From Liolophura sinensis (lineage: Eukaryota; Mollusca; Polyplacophora; Chitonida; Chitonidae), in contig NC_088295.1 in the NCBI RefSeq assembly GCF_032854445.1, positions 20,387,385 to 20,451,384 on the forward strand: a stretch of DNA of 64,000 nt, written 5' to 3'. Positions 33,266 through 48,600 of this stretch are shown in pieces. Made by a program: the position numbers and the translations under genes. Under the pieces are notes generated by a model. The model had not been told where the DNA came from. It worked only from the letters and a program-made list of their open reading frames with translations, and made no database searches. The first letter of the stretch is position 1. Every line of letters starts with the position of its first letter.

Positions 33266-36200
33266 TCTAGAATCTGATTCTGAACTTTTCTTCAGATGAG
33301 GTCATCCAGGATTGAGGGTCAGATAGACGACCTGACAGTGTCTGTGTGATAATGGTATGCTGATGCACCCTTAAGTGTGTACTAGATTAAGATATATCAG
33401 AAAAATGGCTGTATATCGGACTTCACGGTCTTCATGTATACACACTCAAAAAAGCTTGAGCTCGGACAAAGAGACCTTTCATTGGGCAGGACCGTGTTAA
33501 CCATATGTCGGCAGATAGTGTTACCATCCCCCAGGTAGAACCCCGTCCACAATACCAATTACTTCTCAAGTGCTCAGAAAAATCCCCTCGATGGCCAGTA
33601 ATTGTAGCTCGCTATGGGCGCCACTGATCGTTATTTGTCCGTCATCCTAAACTCGGGACTAAATTGTGCCACCCTCTCAGGTCCGCACGTGGTTGTGTTT
33701 AGTTGGCATGCCCGTCAACTGCAGAAAACATAGTACTGTTATACAAATAAACAATTGGGCAGCCTCGTCGCGTGACAGGCTTCACATTTCAAAAAAGACC
33801 AATCCTGAAGTTTTTTTGTGTTGTGAAAAGGGAATGGTCTTTCAACCAAATATAATTCGATTGAAGATCCGTACAGAGATAAAATCAAAAGCAACTGTTC
33901 TTGCATTGAAGAGTTCGCAGACGCCCGTCCCTGGTAGAGCCTTAGCTAGTCTTGCTCACATGGCTCTCCTATCTGGTGAACTAGTACATGTAATTGTATT
34001 AAACATGCCTGACGCTTTATACAAATATAGGGTTCTATTACCACACATAGACCAGCAGAGCTGTGAGCTTTTACGGGTCACACTGTACGTATGGACCTCC
34101 AATGCAGTGGAAAACTTTGCTATGCATGTACACTGTACAAACTTATCTTTCTGTTAAAAAACACAAGTGAAATATAATAGAATAATATAATACGCCTTAA
34201 ATCATTCTACGTGAACCGTTTCAGGAATGGAGAGAGAGAATATATGTGTCGGTATCATAACAACATTACGCGTACAAACTGGATGTTCTGGCCACGTTTA
34301 TACGTCCATCGTAGCCAGGGTCTTCGTGAAAATGCACTGATCCTCCGCAGCAAATGATGTAAGTCAATGTATGAACATTAGAAATAAGCGTTATGTGTAT
34401 AAAACATTCTCTACACATTTTTTGCATTTCAGTGATGAGGCGTTGGGTCAAGCTTCGTGAATTTGGCACATTGCTTTAATTCGTTGTCGGTTGTTTTTTT
34501 GGTGCATGGCGACTATTTTCACGAGTGACATGCAGAGCATTTTTCTGGTCTTGGACATAATTCTTTCATACAACCACAAAGAAATCGAAATACACGACGT
34601 CATTTATAGATGGCATCTGCAAATATATTATCCTAGAAGTGCTGTTAATTGTTGAAAGCGAAATTACTGATCTGTAGAAACTCATCTGTACCATAACATG
34701 CGTTTTCAGTTGCATTCGGGTTTGCATTTCTAGTTCCAATACCGGGAATATCGAGTTTGTAGCTTTCCCACAAGAAACTAAGGTGCACCAAAAACCTTTT
34801 TAAGAGATCACGGACATGGATTTGAATGAAGTACAAAAGACAACGTGGACACTAGCTTCCGAGGTGACAGATATTGACATCCCACTGCTGTGTATTAAGA
34901 ACAGATCAATTTGAGGCAGTGATAAGGGCTAGGATCGTGTGTGTGGAAACGTCGTTTGTTTATAGCAGAGCCGATGGGTCTAAGGAGTGCACTTTTGTGT
35001 GGCCGACACGCGCCACGGTCAATAACACTTAGATTTCTCCACGAGAAACCTTAGATCGTGGAACGGATCTTACGGTCTGTAAATATCGATATCCCTTCAT
35101 TTCTTTCGTGTCGGTAAAAAAAAAAATTCTCAGGAAACTAACATAATGTTCCTTTCTATTCCCTGAGAGCCGTCACGGTCTCCGGTGGGAATGGAAGCTC
35201 CTCTGGAAATGGTTAAGGTCGCCATTGTTTCAGACACATGGAATGGCTTCTGGAGGGATTCTTGTAAAGAACAAAGCAAGCTTGTAGATGCCAGGGAAAT
35301 TTGTTGTTTTATTTATTTGAAAGAAAAATGATAGAGATTGGATTTTCATGTTTTGCCATTTCCCGAAGCATACTGCATTAAAATGACAAACAGATTGGAT
35401 CCATTTGTTGTGGCGCGTTCTGAACGCCTTGGCCTCCCTGGGGACTGGGCGGGTCTTGTTGGGGGAACCCCTCACCAGATAGAGCATTCCCGGGGGTATA
35501 TCATATATACACTAGCTGCTCTCTGAATCAAGACGTTAACCTGGATATACTACCGGTGCTCGCCAAGAACTGCCCCACGGCCCTCATTTATTACACGTTT
35601 CCATTAGTACCAACATCGACACCATCAGTTTCATCAACATGTACATATAATAAGATTGCTCCCCCTTTTTTATTCTGGGTTGACACTGTAATGTCTTACA
35701 GATGGTCACTGTAAAAATTAACCGAGCCGAAGCCATACTCGTGATGTATTGCTCCTGAAGAGATAAAACATTTACATGAGCGGCTTCGATTTCAGCCAGA
35801 GTAGACAGAAAAGTCGTGCCAGCTACACCATTAAATTAAACATGATGAAAGACACAACATTTGGTCAAAGATCGATCGTCTCTGTCCGGCGGCTTTATAT
35901 GGTGTAAAAATGCAAAGGAAAACATGCGGGAATAACAACTGTTTCCAGCATACTAGTGATGTAGTTCTCTCTCTCTTCAACAAGTACCAGTATGATACAA
36001 TCTGCATCAACATTGTCATCATGTTGTGAATACGTAATACATTATTATGTGCCAGTGCCAGACCAGTTAGAACGTATTAGTGTCCGCCATGTGCTGCTAA
36101 GACGAAGCTTCCTAGCTGCCCTTAGTCCCGCTAGAGAGACGTTTTAATAGATAGGGTGAGATACTGAGGGATGAAGAGCACCAATCACGGGACCCTAACT

Positions 36201-39200
36201 GCCCTTAGTCTTTGACAGTTGCTATGCGATCTCGACTCATGACTAATGACTCAAGCGAATTTTTCAACACACTGACCCCAGTAATAAATTCTGTTGACAT
36301 TTATGTTCTTGAACGCAGCTCCGACGATAACAGTTTATTTTTTGCTCAGAATTTACTGTTGCCTTTATTGCGTTAAGTGTTTTTTTTTTTTCGAGAAGAG
36401 CCATTTGGTCAGTGTGAGGTTTAGGCGTAGAGGCGAAATTGGCATCAGCCCTAAGCTTTTATTTTTTTCAAGTCATTTTCATGTTTTAAAATAATGTACA
36501 GTATTCGGTGAAGTTTTTACCCCATGCCACTTGACTTCCACTTCGGGCTTGCCGGCGCCAATATTTAATACAGACCACATACTAAACGATTTAAAAGTTT
36601 TATAGTTTGTGCTAAAAGCGTTTACCTATCGGTTCCATTATTAGTAAGAAGCATATTCTTAGTAAACACCATACAGATGAATTTTTACGATATGATACCG
36701 TTGGTGATACTACATGTAGTTTGCTTTGGTCTATATATGGTTGAAAAGCACTCGTTTGTAGAAGAGCGATTTATCTGAACAAAGTTTAACACCACCTTTT
36801 GTTTGCCAAACCATTTAGCCGTTTCATGTGTTAAGTACCATGTTTATCAACAACCCTGAATGTAATTGACGATTTTCGTCACTGTAGACATTCCAGTTGT
36901 ATTCGCTCAGTGGAGTCATCCAACCTGCAGTGGCCAAATTACAGATTTCTTCAGTGAGTCGGACAGCTGCGCTAGAGACTTCACCCTGTCGGCGTCTAGA
37001 CAAATGTCTTTAACTGGCCTGTTAATGTCATTATCACAGCCTGTAAGTAAGGACCCAGGCCAATGTGCTGAAGTGTTTGAATGACAATGTAATTAAGCGC
37101 TACACATCGGTTCCATTCCGTCGAGTTAAGAGTTCAACATAAACACCGGGAGCGTAACTTTTGAGTCTACCTGATGTAATGTACCAGACAGTCTGACTGG
37201 GCGTGTTACACGGAATACTTATGAGTGGTTAAGTGGCAGGAACAAACCTGTAGAATATACGGTTTATCGTTGACAGTTAAGAAGATAACTTGGAGTATCT
37301 TCTCGATGCACATATGATGGAAGTAGTGATTAACTGCAATAGCTTCCCATACACAAGCAAATAATGCCCCTGCTACGGATAAGAAAATATTTTTTCTTCC
37401 AAGCCATCAGAGCAAAATGTCGAAAATACTGTCTCGGGGTTTTATTCGCCACTCGGCGTTTTATTCCCGCTGTCCTCTGAATTTGTACGCTGAAACAAAT
37501 AATAATCATAAGACACTGCTTGTGTTGCAGCATGCAGATGAAAAGTAAACTGTTTGCCTTTCAGTTTTTTCTCTATGTTTGAGACGATTTTAACATATGA
37601 AAAGTTTTCATTAAGAACAACATATAAACTTATAGATTTGAATAATTATTAAATTTACGCGCCTTGCATATTACTTGCTTCTTTTCGGCATCATGATTAT
37701 TAAAAACTGTTGACTTCTCTTTACAGGAATTTCCTTCTTCATATACTCTTAATTCTTTAGTAGTTTGTGTTGAACGTTGTTTTGGAAATTGGTCTTGCGC
37801 CGACAATGTCCATTATGTTTGGCGTTGGCCATACCAATGGATGTTAAGACGCCTATTTTTGGTAAGTTCCAAAGACATATGAGAATATAAGGCGCAGTCA
37901 GTAAACGGCGTCTCTATATCCCAGACTAAACATCAAGCTCTACTGTTTTTGCCCCGTCTTATTAGAGAAACATCGCCCTCGTAGCTGTTTTGTATTACCA
38001 CTGACTGATGGAAGGGCAGGTTTTTATTTTGTGATTGGGCGTCATGGAAAAACAAAGGCTGTTACAACCGTGCCTCTGCCCTGTAACTACTTACGGGCCA
38101 TTCCTCAGCTCTGCTGTTTGTTGTGTGAGTAAGCAAGGAGTCAGGCATACATTCACACACCTGGCCCCTGGACGCCATTGATCGGCATCAAGCCACTCTA
38201 TCATGTCAATCCGCTTACTCTGCTTCAACTATGCTCTCTACGTCTTGCACAGCAAAAAACACCTATGCACAAAGCCCCAGAAGCTATACTTACAACGATA
38301 TTTTAATCAACGTGATATTTTAGACTTAACATTTATTTTGGTAATGAGGAATCAACATACATACAATCCTGAAAATTACGAATATAATCTGTTTTGTTAC
38401 TATGAACTTCGGAAGCCGAATGTTAGACCTAAAATTGACAAAACTTTTAAATTTACCATTGATGGCAAAAACTCCTTGAAAAACAGTGTTCATAATGGCA
38501 GCTGATGTTTCCGTATTAGGACTGTCAACTTGGTGACGTCATCCCTGGATGGGTCTATACAAGTGTTAGTTCTATTTGTATTTCCGGTTAACTTGGTTCT
38601 GAACAAACACTGGTTGAAAATCCGATGAATCTGTGGAACGACAACTGGTCAGAGATCCGAGATTTGTTTAGGTAAATTAAGGTGGTTCGGGAGAAAATGA
38701 AAACAGGTGTACAGAACGTGTGCTGTCCCAGTAACAATGGTTGGATCACCCCCATGTGTTAACGCAGAAACGTTGGCAACGGGACAGGACATCCAAAACC
38801 ATCTACCATATGAGGTAACCATTGTAACAAGGATTTAGATAGTTTCCATATTGGAATCTTGTGAGAATGTAACGGGTATGCTATCATATCGAATTAGTGT
38901 GAACACTTGTGGTAGGAAATACCGCGATAAAGCGCCATAGTTTGCTTATGTTCTGAAGGCCTGGCCATGACTAATAGAAAAGCAGTATACCCGGCGATAC
39001 ACATTTCCTATCGATGAATAAGAATATATGGAAACAAAGCAGCAAATGTCTGCAAACACATATCTAGGGACCATAGTGTCGCATATAAAGTTAAGTCAGC
39101 CAGAATTTCATTTCACGAGTCTGAGAAGTTAGAATGCTATCGGGCCAGTTAATCTCGCTGTGGACTAACACATGGTGAACTGTTTTCGGTTCCACCTGTG

Positions 39201-41228
39201 TTAAGGCGACACTACTCTTCCAACACGTGCTAGTCGTTTTCGTTGACACGCTAATTTTGAACAACAATTCACTATTTTGAAAAGGCAGTGTCCATGCTTT
39301 TACTTCTTGGTTTATACAACACGTTAAAAACCCCTGCTGGGCAGCTGAGGGCTTGTTTAGACGCATAGGGACAGCAATCTGGAGGCAATCACTCCCAAGC
39401 CAAAAAGGCTGAATGTACGTAAAGTGTCAAAGTTGGGAGGTTCCAGGCTGGTTTAGACTGACCAGATGGCCGAGGGCTGCCCACGGAATGCTGACAAATG
39501 TGGCAGAAACTCTGACAATGTTTGCAAAAATATCTCACTCTGTTGTAAACTATTGGTTACTGCAGTGTAGGATACAATCCATACAGTTGTAAAACCACAA
39601 TTTATAGCTTATGTATAAATGAAAACGCAGTACACTTTGTCGGGATCCGGGAACAGTAGTGCCACTGTCACACCTGTAATGGTATCATATTGTTATTGTA
39701 CAGTCATCTGCACCTGAACTATCACAAAGAGATAAAAAAACATTAGTTTGTATACAAATATTCATCATGCACATGTTTACATAAAACAAACTAAAAGTTT
39801 GAAACGCTATATTAATAAATCCTCTTGCCTTAAATATGGAATATTCACACTTTGCAATCTACGACTGTAGACAAAAATTTATTACGAAAATATGATCCAC
39901 GATAACACATTTTTCTTTAATGAAAGAAATTATCATTTTGCAAAAGATTTTTACAGTTTTTACATACAAAAATTTCAAAGAAAAGAACTGTAACTTATTC
40001 AAGCACATCTCTGTTGTCCTTTTTTCAGTGTTGGCCCACATGACAGAATCCATGCTTTTAAGATGTGTGATATTAGCTATTAGAACGGCGCAAAACTTGT
40101 TGTCTCATCTTTCGGCAACAGGCAATTTAAGGCGCTTTTCGCCTGATATAAATTACCAGGGCTTTGAGTGATACTAAAGACGCAAGTCCATAGACTGAAG
40201 GGTACAACACGATTGACCTCGGTAAAAGAACAGTGACAGTTTTATAAGTCTCGTTGTTTAACCTTACATTCCCGCTGACAAAGACAGCACTTAAACTAGC
40301 TTTACCGTTTTGGCTTGGGCATATTTTCTGACGAGAATCTTGCTTGAGAAACGATAACAAGGCAGTCGGCATGTCTGCCTGCTCTGGTGCCAGGCCGATA
40401 ACAGTGGAGGGAATGAGCTGGCCACTGACCCATTCTCCAACTGTTCTTCTCAGACTCAATCCGACAGGCCTGCCTATCGCTGATTACCGGACTGTTAAAT
40501 GGCTGATCCGTCAGACCTTGTCAAAATGATGAAGTTTCTTCGGTGAAAAAGTCAGTATCTAACAAAGCATGTAGGTGAACCTAGCTTTGCACCAATAAAA
40601 CAACTGGTTTTACTCTTGCTTCATTTGAAACAAGTCTGGCTGCTATCTCATCTTGCTGGGTCAACTGGATTGAACCTAAGAAAATCCTTCTTAATAAATG
40701 TAGCGTTATAAACAAGGAGGGCAATTTTATTTCGTTTTTAACCCGATCTTTGATGAGATTATATCCTTCAACTTTTCACAGCTTCGACAAGACAGGGTGA
40801 TCAGGACGCGGAAAATATATAATGTAAACCTACTGTTTACTGTTTCTTTTGCATACAGTGACGTACATTCATGTTCGAAAAATGGTATGTTTCCACTACA
40901 CTAAATATAAGCAATCCTTAAACTACAGTTCAGGATAAGCTGAAATTTGAACCAAACCAATCAATGAAGTGGATGTCAAACAAAATTACATCAACAGCGG
41001 TCGGTCGATTTGGTTTAAACTATGTATTAAAGTAATCCGAAGTTCTCAGCGAGACACTCCGTGAATACTTGTATATCTAGTACATTCACAAAAGACTCAG
41101 TCCTCCTTTAAGGTCGCGTAGCTGTCCCGAAACACGGCAAAAATCCAGATTACGAATATGTCACTCATTATATTACAGCGTTATCCAAGATTTTTTTGTT
41201 ATGAATCTGTGTAGCCTATTGCGTCCCC
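33266..41228. other. Non-coding intergenic stretch
   Basis: The longest open frame (33666-34157 plus, 163 codons) has no recognisable domain or good exon signals. Nothing else is supported. Confidence 0.35.
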
Positions 41229-41690
41229 GGCGTCATTTGAAGTCACCATAAGTAGCATATATGTATCTGTGCATTGTGTCCACGACGTCATTTGGGGGTC
41301 ACCTTGAGTAGCATATATGTATCTCTGCACTGTCTCCACGGCGTCATTTGTAGTCACCTTGAGTAGCATATATGTATCTCTGCACTGTCTCCACGGCGTC
41401 ATTTGGAGTCACCTTGAGTAGCATATATGTATCTGTGCACTGTGTCCACGGCGTCAATTGGAGTCATCTTGAGTAGCATATATGCATCTGTGCACTGTGT
41501 CCACGGCGTCATTTGGAGTCACCTTGAGTAGCATATATGTATCTGTGCACTGTGTCCACGGCGTCATTTGGAGTCACCTTGAGTAGCATATATGTATCTG
41601 TGCACTGTTTCCACGGCGTCAATTGGGGGTCACCTTGAGTAGCATATATGTATCTGAGTATTGTGTCCACGGCGTCATTTGTAATAACGC
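41229..41690. repeat. 55-bp minisatellite, about 8.4 units
   Basis: The unit is about 55 bases, with GGCGTCATTTGGAGTCACCT, then TGAGTAGCATATATGTATCT, then a CTGTGTCCAC end. Units start near 41229, 41284, 41339, 41394, 41449, 41504, 41559, 41614 and 41669. Each carries the palindrome CATATATG (CATATATGC in one). Confidence 0.93.
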
Positions 41691-44496
41691 TGAGAGGTGA
41701 ATGTTTCTATGTTATGTGCACAGCAAACTGAGAAGCTCTTGTCTAAAGCTTAGCAGTGTACCCTATCCCCGTCAGTCGTACGTAAAGCTGATGAGTCTGA
41801 CATAAACCAGGCCCGTCCTACCCGTAACATACAGGTCAGTTGACGGACGTTACTTCTGATCACAGCCAATTACTGGTATATTTTAACCTTAGTGTGAAGA
41901 CAAGTGAAGGGAACTTTATCAGGCGGTAGATTAAATAAAAGTGGTCATGTTGATCATGGAGTTCGTCAAACTTTGGCGAAGTGTACGCATGCCTACGCAC
42001 TAGTTCTTGCCCTTTCAGTTGACACCATTGGCGCCAAAATCCACTGGACAGTTACCAAAGTTACTACAGATGCTTTAACACTCCCAGTTCAGAAATAACT
42101 GAGCCTGTACCTTTGGCAATACCCGCTCGAATCTAGCTCTGTCATAAAATCTACCCAGTACTTACATGGCGACTCACTTGTATCCTGATCGCCCAAGCCC
42201 TGCCAAGTATCTTCCACCCGCGCAACTACTCTGGCCGAAGGGAGTACAGTGAAAAACTAATGAAATCAAAGAGTAGGGTGAAAGATATTATTCCAAGACA
42301 TACATCTACGTCTTAGCTGAATATATCCGAGAGAGTCGATGCCAGTTAAATTTTATCTGAATAATGATGCATATATTACTAACTCAAGTTGACCGATGCA
42401 CTGTACTGATTATCAAGAGAAGTAACGGTCATATAGACGGGGAAAATATACCAATATACATTATGATAACTGCAACCACTGGGAGAACATTCAGTTATAG
42501 AGATTCTGTTATTCTTGTACGACATATCTGAGCTGGTTTTGCACACAGCTGAAGGAGTCGTTTTTCTGAAGACATAACTGGTGTCTACTCTAATACGTGA
42601 GAAGAAAGGCACACCTTATCTTTCTAAAAGTAGCAGATTACTGTGTTTGTTTTTGAAAATCCTCTGTAAACAAGAAATGTACCTCTGGGAGGTATTAAGA
42701 AAATTAGGGAAGCGTATGTTTATGACAAGAAGACAACCTAATCACATGCCTGAGGTGTAATTAAGTTCAGTTCGTCCGCCTAAGAAGTTGCCAGTAAGAG
42801 TTTAAATTAAGACGGTGTTAGCTTTCACGGTCTGATCATCTCGGACAGTTAGTTAGCCGAGGCTCGTCGCCTGTTGATGCCGATCAGAATTTGGACATCA
42901 CAGAGAAACTATCTTGACATCCAAAGTGTCCGGTGATGCTTATAAAAACAAGTTCATGTTACACTTTTTGGTTGGGTTAGATTTGTTTGAGGGTAAGTTT
43001 TGTGGGAGTGTACCGGGTCAAGTGTGGGGGTCCGTGCAGTGTTGCAAGCTCGTCGTCAATCATACAGCCATAAAGCAGGCCTCATCACGCACCACCCTTC
43101 ACAATTTTCCTTTACACTCAAATTGTTTTTATGAGCACGGAGTCAAGTGACCACTGTGAGTGTGGACGTGAAATCGATTGGGGGTGACCCCTGCCAGCGT
43201 TCTCTCCCTACAACCATTTGGCCATGGACGCAAAATGTGAGCGTATAGTCGGTATTGTATTACCGGTGACTTGGGTAATTTACAAGGGTTTGAGTGATGC
43301 GGAACAACTGCCATAACAAAGTCGCCTGACTGCTGAGAAGGCGCAGAACCCGGGGCCGGGCCTGATTCTTGTGATAACGGACACACTCGGGCCGGACATA
43401 TGATCGAACTAACACACACTCTTATCTTAACACATTTCAAAAACTCTAAACGACATCTCTTTTAACGTGGCCATCCAAAAATATTGTTGTTGGTGTTTTT
43501 GGTCGTAATAAAGATGTCAATATCACAGCTTCCAACACGCACGTTCACACCTATGAGACTTGTTTTGGTCACACACTGATCAGTCCTGGCTGATCAAATA
43601 ACGTTTATATTACGGCGAATAATACATATTTTTAAGCGCTTTATGACACAAGCTTATACAGCATTTTTTTTATTTCCCCGAGGAAACGCTCCATAAGACA
43701 TTAAGACATAACAGAATGACTACTTTCCAGGTGATACGAAAATTGTGGGGAGTATGTTGTAAAACCACGGAATACATTTCAAAATAACAATGCTACATAT
43801 ATTTCTAAAAACAAATGTATGTAAGTGAGTATGTAAGTGTATGTAAGTATTTTGAGTTATTGTTGCACACAGTTTTAGTTGCACTGAATAATGTGTTGGT
43901 AAGAAATGCGAATCGTGTGGGCCCTATAGAGCAGAATTAACCTAACTGTAAGCACATTTCGTGAGCCACATGGAGACGAATGTGTTTGCTGTTTTGCGAA
44001 CAGGTCGAGAGAAAAACATGGCTCTATTTGATATATCGATATGACACATGAGTCTTGTGGTCTGGACTGTAAACAACGACTCCACACATATGTATTAGCA
44101 GTCCACAGTGAGGTGTGCTTTGTATAGACATAAGTGATTTTAGTTATCTTGAAACCTGAGGTTGGTCGACCTGTGGGCAGCGGGGGGCAGTTAGGCTGTT
44201 AGCTCAGAGGTAAGTCACATGAACGCCGTGTGGTTGGACACCTGGTCAGCGTGGCTGCCTCTGCGCATACCCTGTGACCGCAAACAACCACTGATTATTT
44301 TTACCTGCTCACCTAACGGTCGCCCAGGGAAAGACAATATATATGTGTGTTCGGATGTGTGTACATATCGTAGATCTTATTCTGTCAGACCTTGAGAGAA
44401 CCACAATAAACAATATCACTAGCCATAAATATTTAACACTGACATAAGCTCTTAAAATACATAGGGATAAAATCTCACACAACTGAAAGGTGATGG
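41691..44496. other. Non-coding intergenic stretch
   Basis: No supported gene. Short frames only. Confidence 0.35.
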
Positions 44497-45606
44497 CTTA
44501 TCACACTAGTTCCGTGAGAATTTAATGTGAAAGACAACACCTGACTAATTTTTATGTCCACTGAAAGACTACCACTCAAAGTATCTTAAACCGGCATTCA
44601 ATCACTTTCTGGATTTTTTTTTCAAACCTGTGAAAGTTTAGTGAAACTTCATCTTGACACAGCTTCAGCACGTCTCCATTATCGAGGGCGCAGGGACGTA
44701 ACGTTTATTCTAGCTCTCGAACGTCGAAGGTATTTTCCGAATAATAGTCTAAGCAGTAGCCTATGACGGATAAAAGTTGTGGACTCCGGCGATGAAGGCC
44801 CTAGTGATAAACATAGTTTTCTCGGAAACTGGACATGAACCTGTGCCTAAACACGGCGTGTCAATAATTTTACTAGATTTTATAAAAGAAAACAGAAAAA
44901 ATACATCCCTTGTGCGCGAAAATGTAAAAGGGGCAAAATTTAAATTCTACTGTTGTAATAAATTCAGAGAAAAAAAATTACACCATAAGATTTTTAATTA
45001 ATTTTAAGTGTTGTTCGGTGAGATGCCGTCCTCTCGTTGCCATAAACACTCGGCATCCATAATGAATTTTGCACTGACTTTGATATTTGTTATTTAGAAA
45101 CTGCTGACTAAACACTAAAATGAACGACAAAAAATGTATTTGGGGCGATGAAGGCGGTTTGGACAGAGATATCCATGGTGATACCATCGTTGAATATTAC
45201 ACTGCTTGTAAATTAACTGATTTTACATCCGTGGTGGTCCGTAAGTGATACAGACCTGCCCCACAACTCTTTGTGAAATAGCCCTTCGACTACACGTAAC
45301 TAAATTGTTGTAAATGATCTCAAATGATGTCTTCTGCAGTAGTTCTGTGCTATCAAATGTCACTTCTTGGAGTGAATGGGTAAAGGTTACGTCACAGCTA
45401 GGCCGCTCAACCTGATAGCAACGTGTTTGAATTCTCAACATGGCTGCCTCGACTCACACCAGCCATTTGTGCAGTATTGTCATTTTGTTCTTCATGTTAT
45501 TCAGTGAAATGTCATTAAAATCATAAAGTGTGATACTTTTTAGAAGGCTTGAGTATCCTACTTTCGATTGAAATATGTTTTAGCCAGGTGTTGTCTTGTC
45601 CTTTAA
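44497..45606 (+). repeat. Long dispersed repeat, copy 2
   Basis: Diverged second copy of the 14893-16292 repeat, in the same orientation. It lacks the 330-base segment with poly-A and has about 70 bases of its own near 45285-45360. No transposase or reverse transcriptase ORF is visible, and no clear terminal inverted repeats are seen. Confidence 0.8.
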
Positions 45607-48600
45607 ATCATAACGGCTAACTGTCACTATTGTAAGGACTTCAGCTTTAATTTGCAAGGCTGCTATGTTGAAAACGGGCGAGACGCACGCTTTAATGTGG
45701 GCCTATAATTGTCAGGTCGTGGAGCTCTATTTATCACGGAGACAGAACAGCATCTAATAAGCGTGACAAGCACACGTGTGCGAAATTGACGGCCCGCTCT
45801 GCAAGATTTTTACTTTCACCCTCATGGACACGATTGTCTCTATATTTATATCCAAAGTTAGATTCAACCGGAAATGATTGGTTCGTGTCTGCCGGAGTTA
45901 ACCGAGGCTGAAACTGACACGTCCACTTTGGGTAAGCATATTGGTCGATGTCATAGAGGAGGGTTTTTTTTCTCACGGTTGTTGTCGTGATAAACTTGTT
46001 CTGGGAAAATTAAATGCCACCTGGGCTGACCAGTAGCATTGTGTGGCGCCCGTATAGCTAGAACCAACATTGACCTCCTCCGTGAAGCGGCTGCGGAAAT
46101 TGCGAATCGTTATTGTGTTACGAGGCGACAATGCAAATTTAATTAGAGTTGGATCAGCTGTAAATATCCGGTCGTGTAACGAAGAAATGCCGTCAACTAG
46201 ACACAAAATGTCAAATCTTGTAAAATCAAACTGTTTGCTTGCGTGGTGCAAACACAGAGACCCCTGCTGAAACCTGTGTTTTAACGTTGATAATTTCCTA
46301 TTTAGGACTTATGGCGAACTATCGACCAGTATTTATGGATCAAACATTTGCACGTATATACATGGCTGTATAACGGAATTGCCGAAAGACATTCTAACGA
46401 CCAGATTAACAGCAGGGTTTTAAAGCAAAGTATGAGTATCTAACTCGGAAATCCACAACAGTGAGTCTGAAATGGGATTTGGATTTATTGTCCCCAACAT
46501 TCTTCGAAGTATATGTATACTACAATAACAATCTCACATATGGATATCGATAGGTTAGCTGCAGCTGTTCGGGTCTTATGTCCGTCGAGAGTATTAAGAA
46601 TTCTACAATCTACTGTCACTTGTAGATAAGACATCTATCCCATGCATCGAAAGGGTCTTTTCGTTTCCCTTCAGTAAATCGAATTTTAACTTTTCCAGCC
46701 GAAAGAAACTGAATCTTATAACTTATTTGAGTTAATTAAGATTTTTAGCTGAGAGAAACGGATTAAAATTGTCATTCTACAATGCAAATCATTTTTCTTA
46801 ACGTTTCTAGTATGTCTTAAAAACCTCTATCAAAGGCCTTGAAAATCGCATTTGAAAACCTTTGTCAGAGGTTGGTATACTCAAAGCCATAATAAATGTT
46901 GCTTTTACAAAAGTAGGGATTTTTAGTTTAAACAGAGAATTACAAGACCATTGTGAAGATAAAAACCGGTTTGTGACAGCTCTACCCAACTAAGACACAT
47001 TGATCACAGGAAGTGAATTCCAGTCACAGTCTACGTTCGCCAGGATATGTGTGCTAAATCACTGACCGAACTGAGAAGCTTGACACTTAGCTCTATGGTA
47101 CCGGGACTTAGGTGGAACAACATCAGTGGATAATCCGTCGCCTTCACGGGCCTGTGTTGAATCTAGGCGTCTAAACAGATATTCGCATAACAGCCTTCAA
47201 CCACTGAATGTCCCTGGTTAGTTATCGCAGCAAAATTTCCAAAACAGCATATAAAACGAGCCAGAAAGCATATGTAGTAATAAATTAGAACGAATGGTTA
47301 ATGCCAACAGATATAATCAGTAATTCCCAACTATGACGGAAAGACGCATGCAAGAAGTCCAAGAAATTGCACGGTGGCAATTATAAGTGAAGGACGGATT
47401 GCTGACGAGAAACTGGTTTAAGTAATCTATCACAGAGTGTAGGGATTTTGCATACATGTATTTTGACAGAGCGATGTATGTATGAATGTTATGCTTTTGT
47501 TGAGAAAAAGTACGTGTTCTGAGAGGCTTTCGTACGCAGCAAAAGTCTTATAGTTATTTATATTGCATGTGACCATCGTACGTACTGATACTTCCAAAAA
47601 AAAATCCTTAGGTCATATAGTTTGTGCATGGAAACGAATTCGAATTCTGGCTCACAGAGCCTCTGATGAACACTGATGTCTTGCATGTTTGCATGATATT
47701 GTTTGTCATTATATTAAAATTCATAATGATACTTTTAAGCAACGGAAATGCTTCAGACACGCCTCATTTGTTTTGATTTACAGCTATAGCCCGTCAGGAA
47801 AGTGTCTCAAATATTTATATATGCTTTTAACACATGTATAATTCACGAAAGGTGCACGGAGAGCACAAGAGGACGTTCGGAATTTTCGAACAATGTGTAG
47901 CACGTATTCGTCGCTGTGTGTTGACAAGTTGCATATCTACATTATATGTCGACTTGTTTTTTCGGCCAAAGGCTTTCTGTCGGAGAACGCAAAAGTTATT
48001 TTATATCTTACAACAGAGAACATGTCAAACATCAGATCCTTTCTGTCGAATCCTCGATCAAACCGCGTCATTGGGTTAGGTTGCCCTGTCAACTGTCTCA
48101 CTCCGCGCGCAAATCGATGGTGTCGGCGGCGCTTCCCTGGGACAAGTGAATTACATCGATAACCTAATCTTCAGAGAATTCCATGCCGGATTCCCATATG
48201 TTTACATGACATGAAAGAAAAATAAAAGCAAATTTTTTTTAGATGTATCTGGCACACGACTCGGCCTTTGTGACACCTGGTCTTGGCCAAGGTGTCGGAT
48301 TATCTGGAAGGCTGTGTTCGGCATACACAGGTAATACTTAACCAGATATTCCTTCTCCATGTCTATATACACATGTACAAGTATATACCGGTATAAGAAA
48401 GCCTTGAAGCTATATTCAGCCATGCGTTACAGACCAGTTTACACTTCACTTCTTAAATTCGTATATGTATCATTTGTTTATATACATCCATGTGTTTACT
48501 TATCGGATTGATGTGCTTGACTGCCTTAGTTATATACAGATATTTGCCAGATATTCCAAACAAAAACCTTGACGTGAAGCATTAAACCCAGTGAAAACTG

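Noticed and set aside
33666-34157. 163-residue plus-strand frame
   Set aside because: No recognisable domain, no signal peptide, no convincing splice context, and a composition like the surrounding AT-rich DNA.
41229-41690. CRISPR-like array
   Set aside because: Units are directly adjacent without unique spacers and the DNA is clearly eukaryotic; these are minisatellites.
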